DNA from: Citrobacter amalonaticus
GTDB lineage: Bacteria; Pseudomonadota; Gammaproteobacteria; Enterobacterales; Enterobacteriaceae
NCBI RefSeq assembly: GCF_018252635.1
Contig: NZ_JAGTXM010000001.1
Span: 558,122 to 622,121, forward strand
Direction: 5' to 3'
DNA: 64,000 nucleotides
The notes beneath the pieces were generated by a model that saw only the letters and a program-made list of their open reading frames with translations, was not told the origin of the DNA and made no database searches. The translations under genes were made by a program, and so were the position numbers. Shown one piece after another: positions 33,533 to 43,187 of the stretch (the stretch's first letter is position 1; every line of letters begins with the position of its first letter).

Positions 33533-33910
33533 ACCCCTCTCCTTAGCTTTACTCGGGCGTCCTTCAGGTCGTTGCAGGGCAACGGGAAGGCGCACGTGTT
33601 CATAGATGTCATTGGTTGACCGGGACTGATAAAGCCGGCGGTTTGGAGAAATAGAGCAACATTCGCACCACTCTGACAAAGCAGCGCCATAAAAATATAA
33701 TTTTGTGAAGTGCTTCTAAACTTAACTCCGCTTTGTGAAATATCTCACAAGCGCTAAATGAGAATGAAAATCAGCCTGGTGAGGTAGTGCGATAAGGTAT
33801 TTCATCATCGCATTCTATTTTCTCAAAAATGGCAGTCGCTTATCATTATGATAAGTGAGGAGTGAGCTCGGGAATATTTGAACGCAATCGTTTAACTCCA
33901 GGTTCACTAT
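33533..33910 (-). promoter_or_regulatory. ygfK control region (sigma54-type promoter and palindrome)
   Basis: A 378-base gap between mocA and ygfK. At 33655-33671, read on the reverse strand, GTGGTGCGAATGTTGCT has the GG-N10-GC spacing of sigma54 promoters and close matches to TGGCACG and TTGCW. At 33839-33855 lies a perfect 17-base palindrome, CTTATCAT-T-ATGATAAG. It is about 170 bases upstream of the promoter, where an enhancer-binding protein would sit. It shares TATCATTATGA with the palindrome ahead of xdhA. Confidence 0.6.
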
Positions 33911-34483
33911 TTATTTATATCGATTTTGCGCATTGATAAAATCCTCTGGCGTATCAATATCCAGAGCGATCCGGGCATCGTTCATTTCTATGATATTATG
34001 TTTTCCGCACAGCAATGCCTGACGCATGCTGCTGACACCTGGTTGTGAGATAGCCTGCAACAGGCATTTTTGGGAGAGTAATACAGGATGGCCTGGCTGG
34101 CCGTGGTAGTAAGGGATAAGAGCATTATCATTGCGTAATCCCCAGATTTTGCTAAAGATATCTCTGTTCAGTTCAGGCATGTCTCCATGCGTGATGAAGC
34201 AATACTCACTGTGCACGGCGGCAGCGCCGACCTTAATTGATGTAAATAAGCCCTGAGCATAATCTGGATTGTACGTAATAATAATATTAGGCTGATTCGC
34301 ATAGCGATTATGTATCTCCGTTGCGCGATAACCGGAAACTAATATCACCCTGTTGCAAAATTGCAGCGCGTTTTTGATACTTGTATCAAGAATTGTTCCT
34401 TCGCGCCAGGGTAACATCATTTTCCATTTTCCCATTCTGGATGATAACCCAGCAGCAGTAATTATACAGTCGACGACAGGCAT
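33911..34483 (-). CDS. mocA: MocA, molybdenum cofactor cytidylyltransferase
   Basis: A 190-residue NTP-transferase that makes the cytosine dinucleotide form of the molybdenum cofactor (MCD) from CTP. The nucleotide-binding motif AAGLSSRMGKWKMMLPW begins at residue 9, and the acidic motif THGDMP is present. Xanthine-dehydrogenase-family enzymes in enterobacteria use MCD, which explains its place between ygfK and yqeC. It is divergent from yqeC, with 48 bases between starts. Confidence 0.92.
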   Translation of the reverse strand: MPVVDCIITAAGLSSRMGKWKMMLPWREGTILDTSIKNALQFCNRVILVSGYRATEIHNRYANQPNIIITYNPDYAQGLFTSIKVGAAAVHSEYCFITHGDMPELNRDIFSKIWGLRNDNALIPYYHGQPGHPVLLSQKCLLQAISQPGVSSMRQALLCGKHNIIEMNDARIALDIDTPEDFINAQNRYK

Positions 34484-34531
34484 GGCGATTCCATAATGTC
34501 TATTAGACGTTGTGTCACTTCAGAGAGGCTT

Positions 34532-35299
34532 ATGAGTATATCGGAGCATGCTTCTTTATTCTTTGATTTAGGTGCACAGAAAGGGCCAACGGTTATTTCA
34601 ATTGTCGGTGCCGGAGGGAAAACCAGTACGCTTTTCTGGCTTGCACATCTCTTTCAATTATCAGGTCGACGGGTATTTATCACCACGACGACGCATATGT
34701 TTCTGCCTGACCAGGACTGGCCGATCCTCTTCTGTCGGGATCCCGCCGGGCTGCCCCGGCACGCGTTAATGCAACCCTTCATTACCTGCTTTCAGTCGTG
34801 GAAAGCGTCATTGGGAAAAGTGCGTGGTTTCGCACCCGGTGCCATCGATGCCCTGGCCAGGCGATCGGAATGTGACGTGGTTCTCGTCGAGGCAGACGGC
34901 GCCCGTGGAAAGCCGCTTAAAGCGCCAGATGAGCACGAACCTTGCATACCTGAAAGCAGTTGCTGCGTGATTGCCGTTATGGGTGGGCACCTTCTGGGAA
35001 AAAGCGTGGGGGCAGATCGGGTGCATCGCTGGCCGCAGTTCGCCGAAATGACGGGCCTGACGGAAGGGGCCCCTTTATCACTGGAGGCGCTTGTTCGATT
35101 GGTTCAGCATCCACAGGGGGCATTCAAAAATGCCCCGCCAGCCAGTCGACGCGTCTGGTTTCTCAATCGTTTTTCTCAATCTGAGAATGCCATTGATGAA
35201 CGCGAACTCATCCAGCCATTGTCAGAGGGTGATGTACAGGCTATCTGGTTGGGGAATGCACAGGAAACGCCTGCAATCGCGCGCAGATTTGTGAGATAG
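34532..35299 (+). CDS. yqeC: YqeC, putative selenium-dependent hydroxylase accessory protein
   Basis: A 255-residue protein with a Walker A-like loop SIVGAGGKTSTLFWL near residue 25 and the acidic segment VLVEADGARGKPLK. It belongs to the YqeC family that co-occurs with selenium-dependent molybdenum hydroxylases and SelD. A precise reaction is not established. I choose ATG 34532 (MSISEHASLF), which follows AGAGAGG. The longer frame from 34496 lacks a site. It is followed 48 bases later by yqeB. Confidence 0.85.
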   Translation: MSISEHASLFFDLGAQKGPTVISIVGAGGKTSTLFWLAHLFQLSGRRVFITTTTHMFLPDQDWPILFCRDPAGLPRHALMQPFITCFQSWKASLGKVRGFAPGAIDALARRSECDVVLVEADGARGKPLKAPDEHEPCIPESSCCVIAVMGGHLLGKSVGADRVHRWPQFAEMTGLTEGAPLSLEALVRLVQHPQGAFKNAPPASRRVWFLNRFSQSENAIDERELIQPLSEGDVQAIWLGNAQETPAIARRFVR

Positions 35300-35347
35300 C
35301 GACGCCGGGAACACCGGGTGACTGAAAGGATATCCATTGAGGTTCGT

Positions 35348-36973
35348 ATGAATATTTTCACAGAGGCTGCAAAACTTGAAGAGCAAAACCGCCCATTCGC
35401 GCTGGCGCAGATTGTCGATAGCCGGGGTTCCACGCCCCGCCATTCGGCACAGATGCTGGTACATCAGGATGGGTCTATCGTCGGGACTATCGGCGGAGGC
35501 ATGGTGGAGCGCAAGGTGATCGACGAGGCGCTGCTGGCGTTACAGGAGAGAAAGCCGCGCATGTTTCATGGACGAATGGCCCGTAATGGTACTGATGCCG
35601 TCGGGTCAGACTGCGGTGGTGCAATGTCTGTCTTTATTAGCGTGCACGGCCTGCGCCCTCGGCTGGTGTTAATCGGCGGTGGGCATGTGAATCGGGCGAT
35701 TGCCCAGGGGGCGGCGCTGTTAGGATTTGATATTGCCGTGGCGGATGTTTATCGCGAGAGCGTCAATCCGGAGGCTTTCCCACCGTCGGTACAGTTGTTA
35801 CATGCCGATTCTTTTTCCGCGGCAGTAGATGCCCTTGAGATCCGTCCGGACAACTTTGTGCTTATCGCGACGAATAATCAGGATCGCGAAGCCCTGGACA
35901 AACTGATCGAGCAGCCTGTCGCGTGGCTGGGTTTGCTGGCAAGCCGTCGAAAAGTGCAGTTATTCATGCGTCAGTTACGGGAAAAGGGCGTTGATGAAGA
36001 ACACATTGCTCGCCTGCATGCGCCTGTTGGCTACAACATTGGCGCTGAAACGCCGCAGGAAATTGCGGTCAGCGTGCTGGCGGAGATCTTACAGGTCAAA
36101 AACAATGCCCCTGGCGGACTGATGATGCGATCCGCACACCCATCCGGCCATCAGCGGGTGGTGATCCGTGGGGCGGGGGATATTGCCAGCGGCGTGGCGT
36201 TACGTCTGTTCCATGCTGGATTCAAAGTGATCATGCTGGAAGTGGAGAAACCGACCGTTATTCGCCGCAGCGTTGCGTTCGCGCAGGCCGTCTTTGATGG
36301 TGAAACGATCGTGGAAGGCGTGACGGCAAGACTGGCCACCTCGTCGGCAGAAGCGGCGGCGTTAGCCGAACGTGGTTTTATCCCTATTCTGGTCGATCCT
36401 GCCGGTTCGCTGATTGACGCACTGAAACCCGTCTGCGTAGTGGATGCGATTCTGGCAAAACAAAATCTGGGGACACGAAAAGATATGGCTCCCGTGACCA
36501 TTGCGTTGGGGCCCGGATTTACTGCCGGTGAAGACTGCCATGCGGTGATTGAAACGAATCGTGGCCACTGGCTGGGACAGGTGATTTACGCCGGCTGCGC
36601 GCAGGAAAATACCGGGATACCCGGCAATATCATGGGGCATACCGCGCGACGGGTGATCCGTGCGCCAGCCGCAGGCATCATGCGCGCCAGAGTGAAATTA
36701 GGCGATCTGGTGGAAGAGGGTGAGGTGATTGCCTGGATTGGAGAAAACGAAATCAAGGCGCCGCTGTCGGGGATGGTGCGCGGCCTGTTAAGTGACGGGC
36801 TGGCGGTGGTGGGCGGTTTTAAAATCGGCGATATCGACCCGCGCGGCGAGACGGCGGATTTTACCAGCGTCTCCGATAAGGCGAGAGCGATAGGCGGCGG
36901 TGTGCTGGAAGCGCTTATGATGCTGATGCATCAGGGGGTGAAGTCAACGAACGAGGTGCTTGAAGTGGCGTAA
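35348..36973 (+). CDS. yqeB: YqeB, selenium-dependent molybdenum hydroxylase maturation protein
   Basis: A 541-residue XdhC/CoxI-type maturation protein. The N terminus has the XdhC-family start (QIVDSRGSTPRHSAQML, GTIGGGMVERKV, SDCGGAMSV) and a Rossmann segment LVLIGGGHVNRAIAQ. The C-terminal half has a second Rossmann-like part (RGAGDIASGVALRL) and a hammerhead-like end (RVIRAPAAGIM). The family marks labile-selenium insertion into Mo enzymes. No in-frame UGA is seen. The start at 35348 has TTGAGG. Confidence 0.88.
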   Translation: MNIFTEAAKLEEQNRPFALAQIVDSRGSTPRHSAQMLVHQDGSIVGTIGGGMVERKVIDEALLALQERKPRMFHGRMARNGTDAVGSDCGGAMSVFISVHGLRPRLVLIGGGHVNRAIAQGAALLGFDIAVADVYRESVNPEAFPPSVQLLHADSFSAAVDALEIRPDNFVLIATNNQDREALDKLIEQPVAWLGLLASRRKVQLFMRQLREKGVDEEHIARLHAPVGYNIGAETPQEIAVSVLAEILQVKNNAPGGLMMRSAHPSGHQRVVIRGAGDIASGVALRLFHAGFKVIMLEVEKPTVIRRSVAFAQAVFDGETIVEGVTARLATSSAEAAALAERGFIPILVDPAGSLIDALKPVCVVDAILAKQNLGTRKDMAPVTIALGPGFTAGEDCHAVIETNRGHWLGQVIYAGCAQENTGIPGNIMGHTARRVIRAPAAGIMRARVKLGDLVEEGEVIAWIGENEIKAPLSGMVRGLLSDGLAVVGGFKIGDIDPRGETADFTSVSDKARAIGGGVLEALMMLMHQGVKSTNEVLEVA

Positions 36974-36984
36974 TGCGAATGGTC

Positions 36985-37052
36985 AGATGGCGCCGCCTTA
37001 TCCGGCCTACCCGAACCAGGTAGGCCGGGCGAGCGAAGCGTCCCCGGCGAAC
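36985..37052. repeat. REP element between yqeB and yqeA
   Basis: ATGGCGCCGCCTTATCCGGCCTAC and its inverted mate GTAGGCCGGGCGAGCG fill the spacer between two convergent genes. Confidence 0.8.
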
Positions 37053-37074
37053 GCGGTGAATAAAACGCATCAGA

Positions 37075-38007
37075 TTACTGGCAGATAACCGTTCCGGTTT
37101 TTCCTTCAATCCCTTCTTTCGCTTTACTGAGCACCGTAATCAGGGCTTCCCGACCGGGACGGGAGCGGGCGAACGACGCAGCGGCCTCGACTTTCGGCAA
37201 CATGGAACCTTTGGCGAAATGCCCCTCGCTGATAAAGCGTTCCGCATCACTCAACGACAGGCGATCCAGCCATTGCTCATTTTCTTTACCGTAGTGAATG
37301 GCCACTTTTTCGACCGCCGTCAGGATAATGAGCATATCCGCATCGATCATCTCTGCCAGGCGAGCGCTGGCCCAGTCCTTGTCGATCACCGCACTGGCAC
37401 CACGCAGATGGTTGCCTTCGCGAATCACAGGAATCCCCCCACCGCCCACGGTAATGACCACCTGTCCGGCCTCAACCAGCGCTTTGACAGTCTCTTTCTC
37501 AATGATGTCCACCGGCTTAGGCGAAGCTACGACACGACGATAGCCGCGACCCGCATCCTCTTTGAGTGTATAACCTTGTTTCTCCAGCTGTTCCGCTTCC
37601 TGTTGCGTGAAGAATGAACCGATGGGTTTAGTGGGATTCAGGAACGCAGGATCGTTGGCGTCGACCTCTACCTGTGTCACCAGCGTGGCGACAGGTTTGT
37701 GCATCCCGCGTGAGAGCAACTCTTCGCGCAGCGCGTTTTGCAGATCGTAACCGATATAGCCCTGGCTCAATGCCACGCAGACGGACATCGGTAGCATTGG
37801 CGAGTGCGCCTCTGTTTTTGCCGCCGCTTCAAATGCCTGGTTGATCATACCCACCTGCGGCCCGTTACCGTGGGTCACGATAACCTCATGGCCCTGCGCA
37901 ATGAGATCCACAATGGCCTGGGCGGTGATTTTGACGGCCTGCATCTGTCCGGCCAGATCCTCACCCAGCGCGTTGCCACCCAGCGCGAGAACAATTTTCT
38001 TACTCAT
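37075..38007 (-). CDS. yqeA: YqeA, carbamate kinase-like protein
   Basis: A 310-residue amino-acid kinase with carbamate kinase hallmarks: LALGGNALG at the N terminus, VTHGNGPQVGMINQAF and VVASPKPVDIIE, and GGGGIPVI in the substrate loop. It would convert carbamoyl phosphate and ADP into ATP, CO2 and ammonia. As the last gene after ygeW-ygeX-ygeY-hyuA it would provide the ATP-yielding step of the fermentative purine route (inference). It lies 13 bases after hyuA. Confidence 0.9.
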   Translation of the reverse strand: MSKKIVLALGGNALGEDLAGQMQAVKITAQAIVDLIAQGHEVIVTHGNGPQVGMINQAFEAAAKTEAHSPMLPMSVCVALSQGYIGYDLQNALREELLSRGMHKPVATLVTQVEVDANDPAFLNPTKPIGSFFTQQEAEQLEKQGYTLKEDAGRGYRRVVASPKPVDIIEKETVKALVEAGQVVITVGGGGIPVIREGNHLRGASAVIDKDWASARLAEMIDADMLIILTAVEKVAIHYGKENEQWLDRLSLSDAERFISEGHFAKGSMLPKVEAAASFARSRPGREALITVLSKAKEGIEGKTGTVICQ

Positions 38008-38020
38008 TTTTCCTCACTTA

Positions 38021-39427
38021 TCATACACAGTTGTCTGTTTCACACTCGCCGGGTGGGGTAAAGGGTTTGCGTCGTAAGAAGCGGCCCCGGCCTGCTTTCC
38101 CTGTAAAGACGCCGTCGCAGAAAATCGTTTCGCCACGCGACAGCGTTCTGATAATCGCCCCCTGACAACGGAACCCCTCCCAGGGCGAATAATCGACGTT
38201 ATCGTGGAGACGGGCATGTTGGATCGCCTGGCTCTGGCGGGGATCGATAATCACCACATCGCCATCAGCACCAGGCGCCAACTGACCCTTTTGCGGCCAG
38301 AGGCCGAACAGTCTGGCAGGCATCGCACTGGTTAACGCGACAAAGCGTTCAGGGGTAATTCGCCCGCTCATCACGCCTTCAGAAAAGAGCAGTTGCAGGC
38401 GGTTTTCCACGCCGGGCAAACCATTCGGGCAGCGGCTGAAATCGCCGCCTGAGATCTGCTGGCGCTGCGTCATTGAGAAGGTGCAGTGGTCAGTCGCCAC
38501 TACGTCAATGGCTCCGTCACTGATGCCGCACCAGAGCTTGTCCTGCTCACGGACATTGCGTAACGGCGGGCTGAGAATGAAGTTCAGGCCGTCTTCCCCG
38601 TCATAACGGCGTTCATCCAGCAGCAGATATTGTGGACAGGTCTCTATCCACACGGGCTGATGATTCGCTTTCGCCAGGCGTAAATAGTCCAGCCCCAGAC
38701 CATTGGATAAGTGGACGATATACAACGGTGCATTCCCTGCAATTTGCGCAAGGTTAATCATCCGCGCGATGGCTTCGGCTTCGCATTCCAGCGGTCTGCT
38801 CAGAGCGTGATAGCGCGGCGACGTTAATCCCGCGGCAATGAATTCAGCCCGTTTGCTGGCGATGGCGGCATCGTTTTCCGGGTGGACGGTGGTCAGCGCG
38901 CCGGCCTTATGCAAACGGCGCAGCACCTGCAAGATTTCATCATCGTTAAGTTTGTACTGGTAGGTCAGATAGAGCTTGAAGCTGCTGATGCCTTCTTCCA
39001 CCATCATCGGGATCTCATCGAGGATGGCATGATTGACGTGCTGAATGACGCCGTGGAAGCTGTAGTCGATCGCCGCTTTGTGTGCGGCGTACCCCTGGTA
39101 GACCTCCAGTTGATGGCGTAAGCGGCAGCCTGTCGGCCCAAATCCCATATGGTCGATAATGGTTGTTGTACCGCCACACGCCGCCGCGCGGGTACCGGTA
39201 AAAAAATCATCACAGCTACGGGCGAGTCCGGTGTCGATATTGAAATGCGTATGCACATCAACGCCGCCGGGAAAAACGTAGCATCCCGCAGCGTCAATCA
39301 CTTCACACGAGGGCGGCGGCGTAATCTCCGTATCCAGTTGGCGAACAATTCCGTTCTCAATCAGCAGGTCCTGTTTTGCCTGTCCGTCGGCGTTAACGAC
39401 GATGCCATTTTTAATCAATACGCGCAT
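38021..39427 (-). CDS. hyuA: HyuA, D-phenylhydantoinase/dihydropyrimidinase-like hydrolase
   Basis: A 468-residue cyclic amidohydrolase. Metal ligands are in GGVDVHTHFN (H-x-H), SFKLYLTYQYKL (the conserved, potentially carbamylated Lys), TVHPEND, LYIVHLSNG and VVATDHC (Asp). It opens five- or six-membered cyclic amides such as hydantoins and dihydropyrimidine-like rings. Its place between YgeY and YqeA suggests it acts on a purine ring-opening intermediate. Confidence 0.92.
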   Translation of the reverse strand: MRVLIKNGIVVNADGQAKQDLLIENGIVRQLDTEITPPPSCEVIDAAGCYVFPGGVDVHTHFNIDTGLARSCDDFFTGTRAAACGGTTTIIDHMGFGPTGCRLRHQLEVYQGYAAHKAAIDYSFHGVIQHVNHAILDEIPMMVEEGISSFKLYLTYQYKLNDDEILQVLRRLHKAGALTTVHPENDAAIASKRAEFIAAGLTSPRYHALSRPLECEAEAIARMINLAQIAGNAPLYIVHLSNGLGLDYLRLAKANHQPVWIETCPQYLLLDERRYDGEDGLNFILSPPLRNVREQDKLWCGISDGAIDVVATDHCTFSMTQRQQISGGDFSRCPNGLPGVENRLQLLFSEGVMSGRITPERFVALTSAMPARLFGLWPQKGQLAPGADGDVVIIDPRQSQAIQHARLHDNVDYSPWEGFRCQGAIIRTLSRGETIFCDGVFTGKAGRGRFLRRKPFTPPGECETDNCV

Positions 39428-39475
39428 AGCACACTCCGGAAATCCCCCGGTAAACCGGGGGAGGCAGATGGATTG

Positions 39476-40687
39476 TTATTTCGTTGCCAGCCAGGACAGT
39501 GGAATGGCTGCGTACATCGCCGCGCAGGTCACCAGATGTGATTTCCAGGTTTTTTCGTTTGGCGCGTGGGCTTCAGGTTCTTTACCCGGACCAAAACCGA
39601 TCACCGGAATACCGTGACGTCCCATAATCGCTACGCCGTTGGTGGAGAAAGTCCACTTGTCGACCACCGGCGCTTTACCGAACAGACCTTCATAGGCGTT
39701 GACCAGCGCTTTGACGGTGAAGTGATCTTCTTCCACCTTCCAGGTTGGAAAGTAACATTCGGTCGGGTAAACCAGTCCGGTCCAGGAGGGGCGGTCATAG
39801 TTGTACATTGAGACCACCGCATTGGCTTTTTTCACTGCCGGCAGGGCGCGGATCTCTTCCAGCGCACCTTCCCAGGTTTCACCCCAGGTCAGGCGACGGT
39901 CGATGGAGACGGCGCAACTGTCCGCCACGGCGCAGCGGCTGGGTGACGTGAAGAAGATTTCGGAAACGGTTAACGTCCCTTTACCGAGAAATTCGTCATA
40001 AGCCAGATGTTGTGACAATTCCTGTAATTCATTGAGGATGGGGCCCATTTTGAAGATAGCGTTATCACCGCGTTCCGGGGCGGAACCGTGGCAGCTCACC
40101 CCCTGCACATCAATGCGTATTTCCATGCGTCCGCGCTGTCCACGATAAACCTGGCAATCGGTCGGCTCGGTGCTGACGACAAACTCCGGACGGATACCGG
40201 ATTGTTCGATGATGTACTGCCAGCACAGACCATCGCAGTCCTCCTCCTGTACCGTACCGGTGACCAGCAGCGTGTATTCATCTTCCAGACCAAGATCTTT
40301 AATGATCTTCCCGGCGTAAACCATGGACGCCATGCCGCCTTCCTGGTCAGACGTGCCGCGTCCGCCGATCAGTTCCTCGGTCTCCATCCCTTCGTACGGA
40401 TCGAAATTCCAGTTGTTGACGTTGCCTATACCGACCGTGTCGATATGCGCGTCCATCGCGACCAGGCGCGGACCATGGCCGATGTAACCCAGAATGTTGC
40501 CCATCGGATCGATCTCGACTTTATCGAAACCGACTTTTTCCATTTCTTGTTTGATGCGATGGATAACACGTTTTTCATCGCAACTTTCGCTGGGAATAGC
40601 GACCATATCGCGCAGGAAACGCGTCATGTCTTCTTTGTAGTCGTTTGCTTTTTCAAGAATCAGTTTAAAGGGAATGTGCTTAGCCAT
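39476..40687 (-). CDS. ygeY: YgeY, M20-family metallohydrolase
   Basis: A 403-residue deacylase/peptidase of the M20/ArgE type. Zinc ligands are visible as [10 protein letters not shown] (H-x-D), [13 protein letters not shown] (Asp), QEEDCDG (Glu-Glu, catalytic and metal) and STEPTDCQ. The dimerisation lid follows. In E. coli it sits in the ygeWXY operon and is among genes reported as important for bacterial urate degradation. It is 59 bases downstream of ygeX. AGAAAAG precedes the ATG. Confidence 0.92.
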   Translation of the reverse strand: MAKHIPFKLILEKANDYKEDMTRFLRDMVAIPSESCDEKRVIHRIKQEMEKVGFDKVEIDPMGNILGYIGHGPRLVAMDAHIDTVGIGNVNNWNFDPYEGMETEELIGGRGTSDQEGGMASMVYAGKIIKDLGLEDEYTLLVTGTVQEEDCDGLCWQYIIEQSGIRPEFVVSTEPTDCQVYRGQRGRMEIRIDVQGVSCHGSAPERGDNAIFKMGPILNELQELSQHLAYDEFLGKGTLTVSEIFFTSPSRCAVADSCAVSIDRRLTWGETWEGALEEIRALPAVKKANAVVSMYNYDRPSWTGLVYPTECYFPTWKVEEDHFTVKALVNAYEGLFGKAPVVDKWTFSTNGVAIMGRHGIPVIGFGPGKEPEAHAPNEKTWKSHLVTCAAMYAAIPLSWLATK

Positions 40688-40746
40688 GACTTTTCTCCAG
40701 TGTTCGCTCCCGAATCTCCTTAGGAGCGTTTTCCAATAAGGGGTGA

Positions 40747-41943
40747 TTACAGTGCGACCGGATGTTTGCCTTCCCAGACCACTTCCCGGTAGTGCTTCAC
40801 ATCGGTATCGCCTTCGGTACTGATGACCAGCACAACGGCATCTTTATCTAACGCCAGTTTGTCCATGAGGGCCTGGCGCTGCGGATGATGATGGACGGCA
40901 GCCAGAACGCCCAACCCTACGGCGCCGGACTCTCCGGAGATCACGCGCGGATCGCTGCCAAAAGGATTACCCAGCACGCGCATGCCCAGCGCGGCAACGC
41001 TGTCCTGGCAGGAGATAAACTGGGTGGCGCAGTTACGCAGAATTTCCCAACCAAGCGGGTTAGGCTCACCACAGGCCAGACCGGCCATGATGGTCGCCAT
41101 ATCCCCCCCGACGTTGACGATGTCGCCTTTCACGCCGGAACGAAAAATACAGTCCGCTTTGTCCGGTTCGACGATAATGCTGTGTAGGTTCTGCGGGCCA
41201 TAGACATCAACCAGGTAGCCCAGCACGCCGCCTGCCATGGCCCCAACACCGGCCTGTAACAACACGTGAGTCGGTGTGAGATCTAGGGCACGCATTTGTT
41301 CAACGGCTTCATCGGCCAGCGTGGCATAGCCCTGCATAATCCAGGTGGGAATTTTGGTGTAGCCTTCCCAGGCGGTGTCCTGCACCACTTCCCAGCCGTT
41401 TTGTTGCGCGTGCTGCATGGTCAGACGAACGGTATCGTCATAGTTCATATCGGTGACGATGCACTCCGCACCGAGGTTGAGAATGGCGTCCACGCGCTCC
41501 TGGGCTGAGCCTTTCGGCATGTAAATCACCGCATGTTGTCCAAGCTGTTGTGCCGCCCAGGCGATGCCGCGACCGTGGTTACCGTCCGTGGTGGTCGCAA
41601 ACGTCATTTTTTCGCCGATAGCGTTTTTGAGCTGTTCGAAAGAGAGCGTCTCAATATCAAGATGATATTTCTCACACAGCAGGCAGGCGATGGCCCAGGC
41701 TCCGCCGAGCATCTTGAACGCGTTCAGTCCGAAGCGTTTTGATTCGTCTTTGACGAGAATTTTCTTCACACCGAACAGGCAGGCAAGGTCATCCAGCGCA
41801 CAGAGCGGCGTTGGGTGGTAGCCGGCGATCTTTTGATGAAACTGACGGGCGGCTTTGGCCTGCTTTTGCGAAAAAAGGGGCGACGTTTCACCGTTATAAA
41901 AGCGATTGTCGGCAATATCGATCTTCAATGAGAAAACGGACAT
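40747..41943 (-). CDS. ygeX: YgeX/DpaL, 2,3-diaminopropionate ammonia-lyase
   Basis: A 398-residue fold-type II PLP enzyme that splits 2,3-diaminopropionate (both isomers) into pyruvate and ammonia. The PLP lysine is in [14 protein letters not shown] and the cofactor-binding [14 protein letters not shown] (S/T-x-x-N-H-G) is clear. The Gly-rich phosphate loop is [12 protein letters not shown]. It ends the carbon branch of purine breakdown by giving pyruvate. It is the second gene of the sigma54-driven operon, 56 bases after ygeW. Confidence 0.93.
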   Translation of the reverse strand: MSVFSLKIDIADNRFYNGETSPLFSQKQAKAARQFHQKIAGYHPTPLCALDDLACLFGVKKILVKDESKRFGLNAFKMLGGAWAIACLLCEKYHLDIETLSFEQLKNAIGEKMTFATTTDGNHGRGIAWAAQQLGQHAVIYMPKGSAQERVDAILNLGAECIVTDMNYDDTVRLTMQHAQQNGWEVVQDTAWEGYTKIPTWIMQGYATLADEAVEQMRALDLTPTHVLLQAGVGAMAGGVLGYLVDVYGPQNLHSIIVEPDKADCIFRSGVKGDIVNVGGDMATIMAGLACGEPNPLGWEILRNCATQFISCQDSVAALGMRVLGNPFGSDPRVISGESGAVGLGVLAAVHHHPQRQALMDKLALDKDAVVLVISTEGDTDVKHYREVVWEGKHPVAL

Positions 41944-41999
41944 ATCCTATCCTTTTGGCCTCCGGAAAGGAGAGCCGACCGGCTGGTCGGCTCTGCGGG

Positions 42000-43187
42000 T
42001 TATTTCACGCGCGGTTGCGCTTCTTTCAGTAATTGCTCCAGCAGTACGCCAGGTTTCGGATATTTGCGGGAGAGGATCATCGCGGCGATGATGTAAGGTT
42101 TCCAACTGGCCTCTTTGTAAGTCGCAATGCGGTATTTCTCGAATACGGCGTCGGTGACTTCCCCTTCTTTGCAGGAGACGCCGCTGATATCCGCAGGCAG
42201 GCAGTGCATGTACAGCGCTTCGCCGTCACGGGTAAGCTGCATCATTTCTTCAGTGCAGTGCCAGTTTTTATGTTTCGCATTCTGCTCAAGGCACTGTCTT
42301 TCCAGCTCTTTCAGGGCAGCGTGGTCATTGGCGCGCAGAAGTTCGGTGCGCTCTTCCATCACTTTGTAAGGCGCCCATGACTTCGGATAGACGATGTCGG
42401 CATCTTTGAAAGCTTCTTCCATGCTGGTGACCTGGCGGAAGCTGCCGCCGGATGCGTTCGCGTTGTTTTTCGCGACTTCAATCACGTCCGGAATCAGGTC
42501 ATAACCTTCCGGATGTGCCAGCGTGACGTCCATACCGAAGCGGGTCATCAGACCGATGATGCCCTGCGGCACGGAGAGGGGTTTGCCGTAGCTGGGTGAG
42601 TAGGCCCAGGTCATGGCGATTTTTTTACCCTTGAGGTTTTCCAGTGAACCAAAGTGTTCACGTAGCCAGGCCAGATCCGCCATCGCTTGCGTTGGGTGGT
42701 CGATATCGCATTGCAGGTTAACTAACGCCGGACGCTGCGGCAGGACACCCTGTTTGTAGCCGTCATCGAGTGCGGCGCCGACTTCACGCATATAGGCGTT
42801 GCCCGCGCCAAGATACATGTCGTCGCGAATACCAATAGCGTCGGCGCAGAAGGAGATCATATTGGCCGTTTCACGGACGGTTTCGCCGTGCGCGATTTGT
42901 GATTTCCCTTCGTCCAGATCTTGCTGCGCCAGGCCGAGCAGGTTAAGGGCAGAAGCATAAGAGAAACGGGTACGGGTGGAGTTATCGCGAAAAACGGAAA
43001 TCCCCAATCCGCTATTGAAGACTTTGGTCGCGATGTTTTCGGCACGCAGCATCTTCAGCGCAGCAGCGACGTCCAGGACTTGTTTCAGTTCATCCGGCGT
43101 CTGTTCCCACGTTAGCAAAAAATCCTTCTCGTGAAGGTGTGAGGTCAGCGAATTGATATCCTTTATCAGCTCATTAACAGTTTTCAT
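42000..43187 (-). CDS. ygeW: YgeW, aspartate/ornithine carbamoyltransferase-like protein
   Basis: A 395-residue transcarbamoylase of unknown natural substrate. The carbamoyl-phosphate loop is FRDNSTRTRFSYASA and the second-substrate part has MHCLPADI, where true OTCs have HCLP. In purine breakdown it probably works in the phosphorolytic direction, releasing carbamoyl phosphate for YqeA (inference). I choose ATG 43187 (MKTVNELIKD). The frame opens ten codons earlier. It is the first gene of ygeW-X-Y-hyuA-yqeA. Confidence 0.93.
   Translation of the reverse strand: MKTVNELIKDINSLTSHLHEKDFLLTWEQTPDELKQVLDVAAALKMLRAENIATKVFNSGLGISVFRDNSTRTRFSYASALNLLGLAQQDLDEGKSQIAHGETVRETANMISFCADAIGIRDDMYLGAGNAYMREVGAALDDGYKQGVLPQRPALVNLQCDIDHPTQAMADLAWLREHFGSLENLKGKKIAMTWAYSPSYGKPLSVPQGIIGLMTRFGMDVTLAHPEGYDLIPDVIEVAKNNANASGGSFRQVTSMEEAFKDADIVYPKSWAPYKVMEERTELLRANDHAALKELERQCLEQNAKHKNWHCTEEMMQLTRDGEALYMHCLPADISGVSCKEGEVTDAVFEKYRIATYKEASWKPYIIAAMILSRKYPKPGVLLEQLLKEAQPRVK

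Noticed and set aside
33533-33679. ygfK start 49 codons upstream
   Set aside because: The upstream frame covers the region behind a sigma54-type promoter and has no ribosome-binding site. ATG 33532 has AAGGAG.
34532-36973. Selenocysteine codon in the selenium-linked genes
   Set aside because: yqeC and yqeB have no in-frame UGA. The family concerns labile selenium, not Sec.
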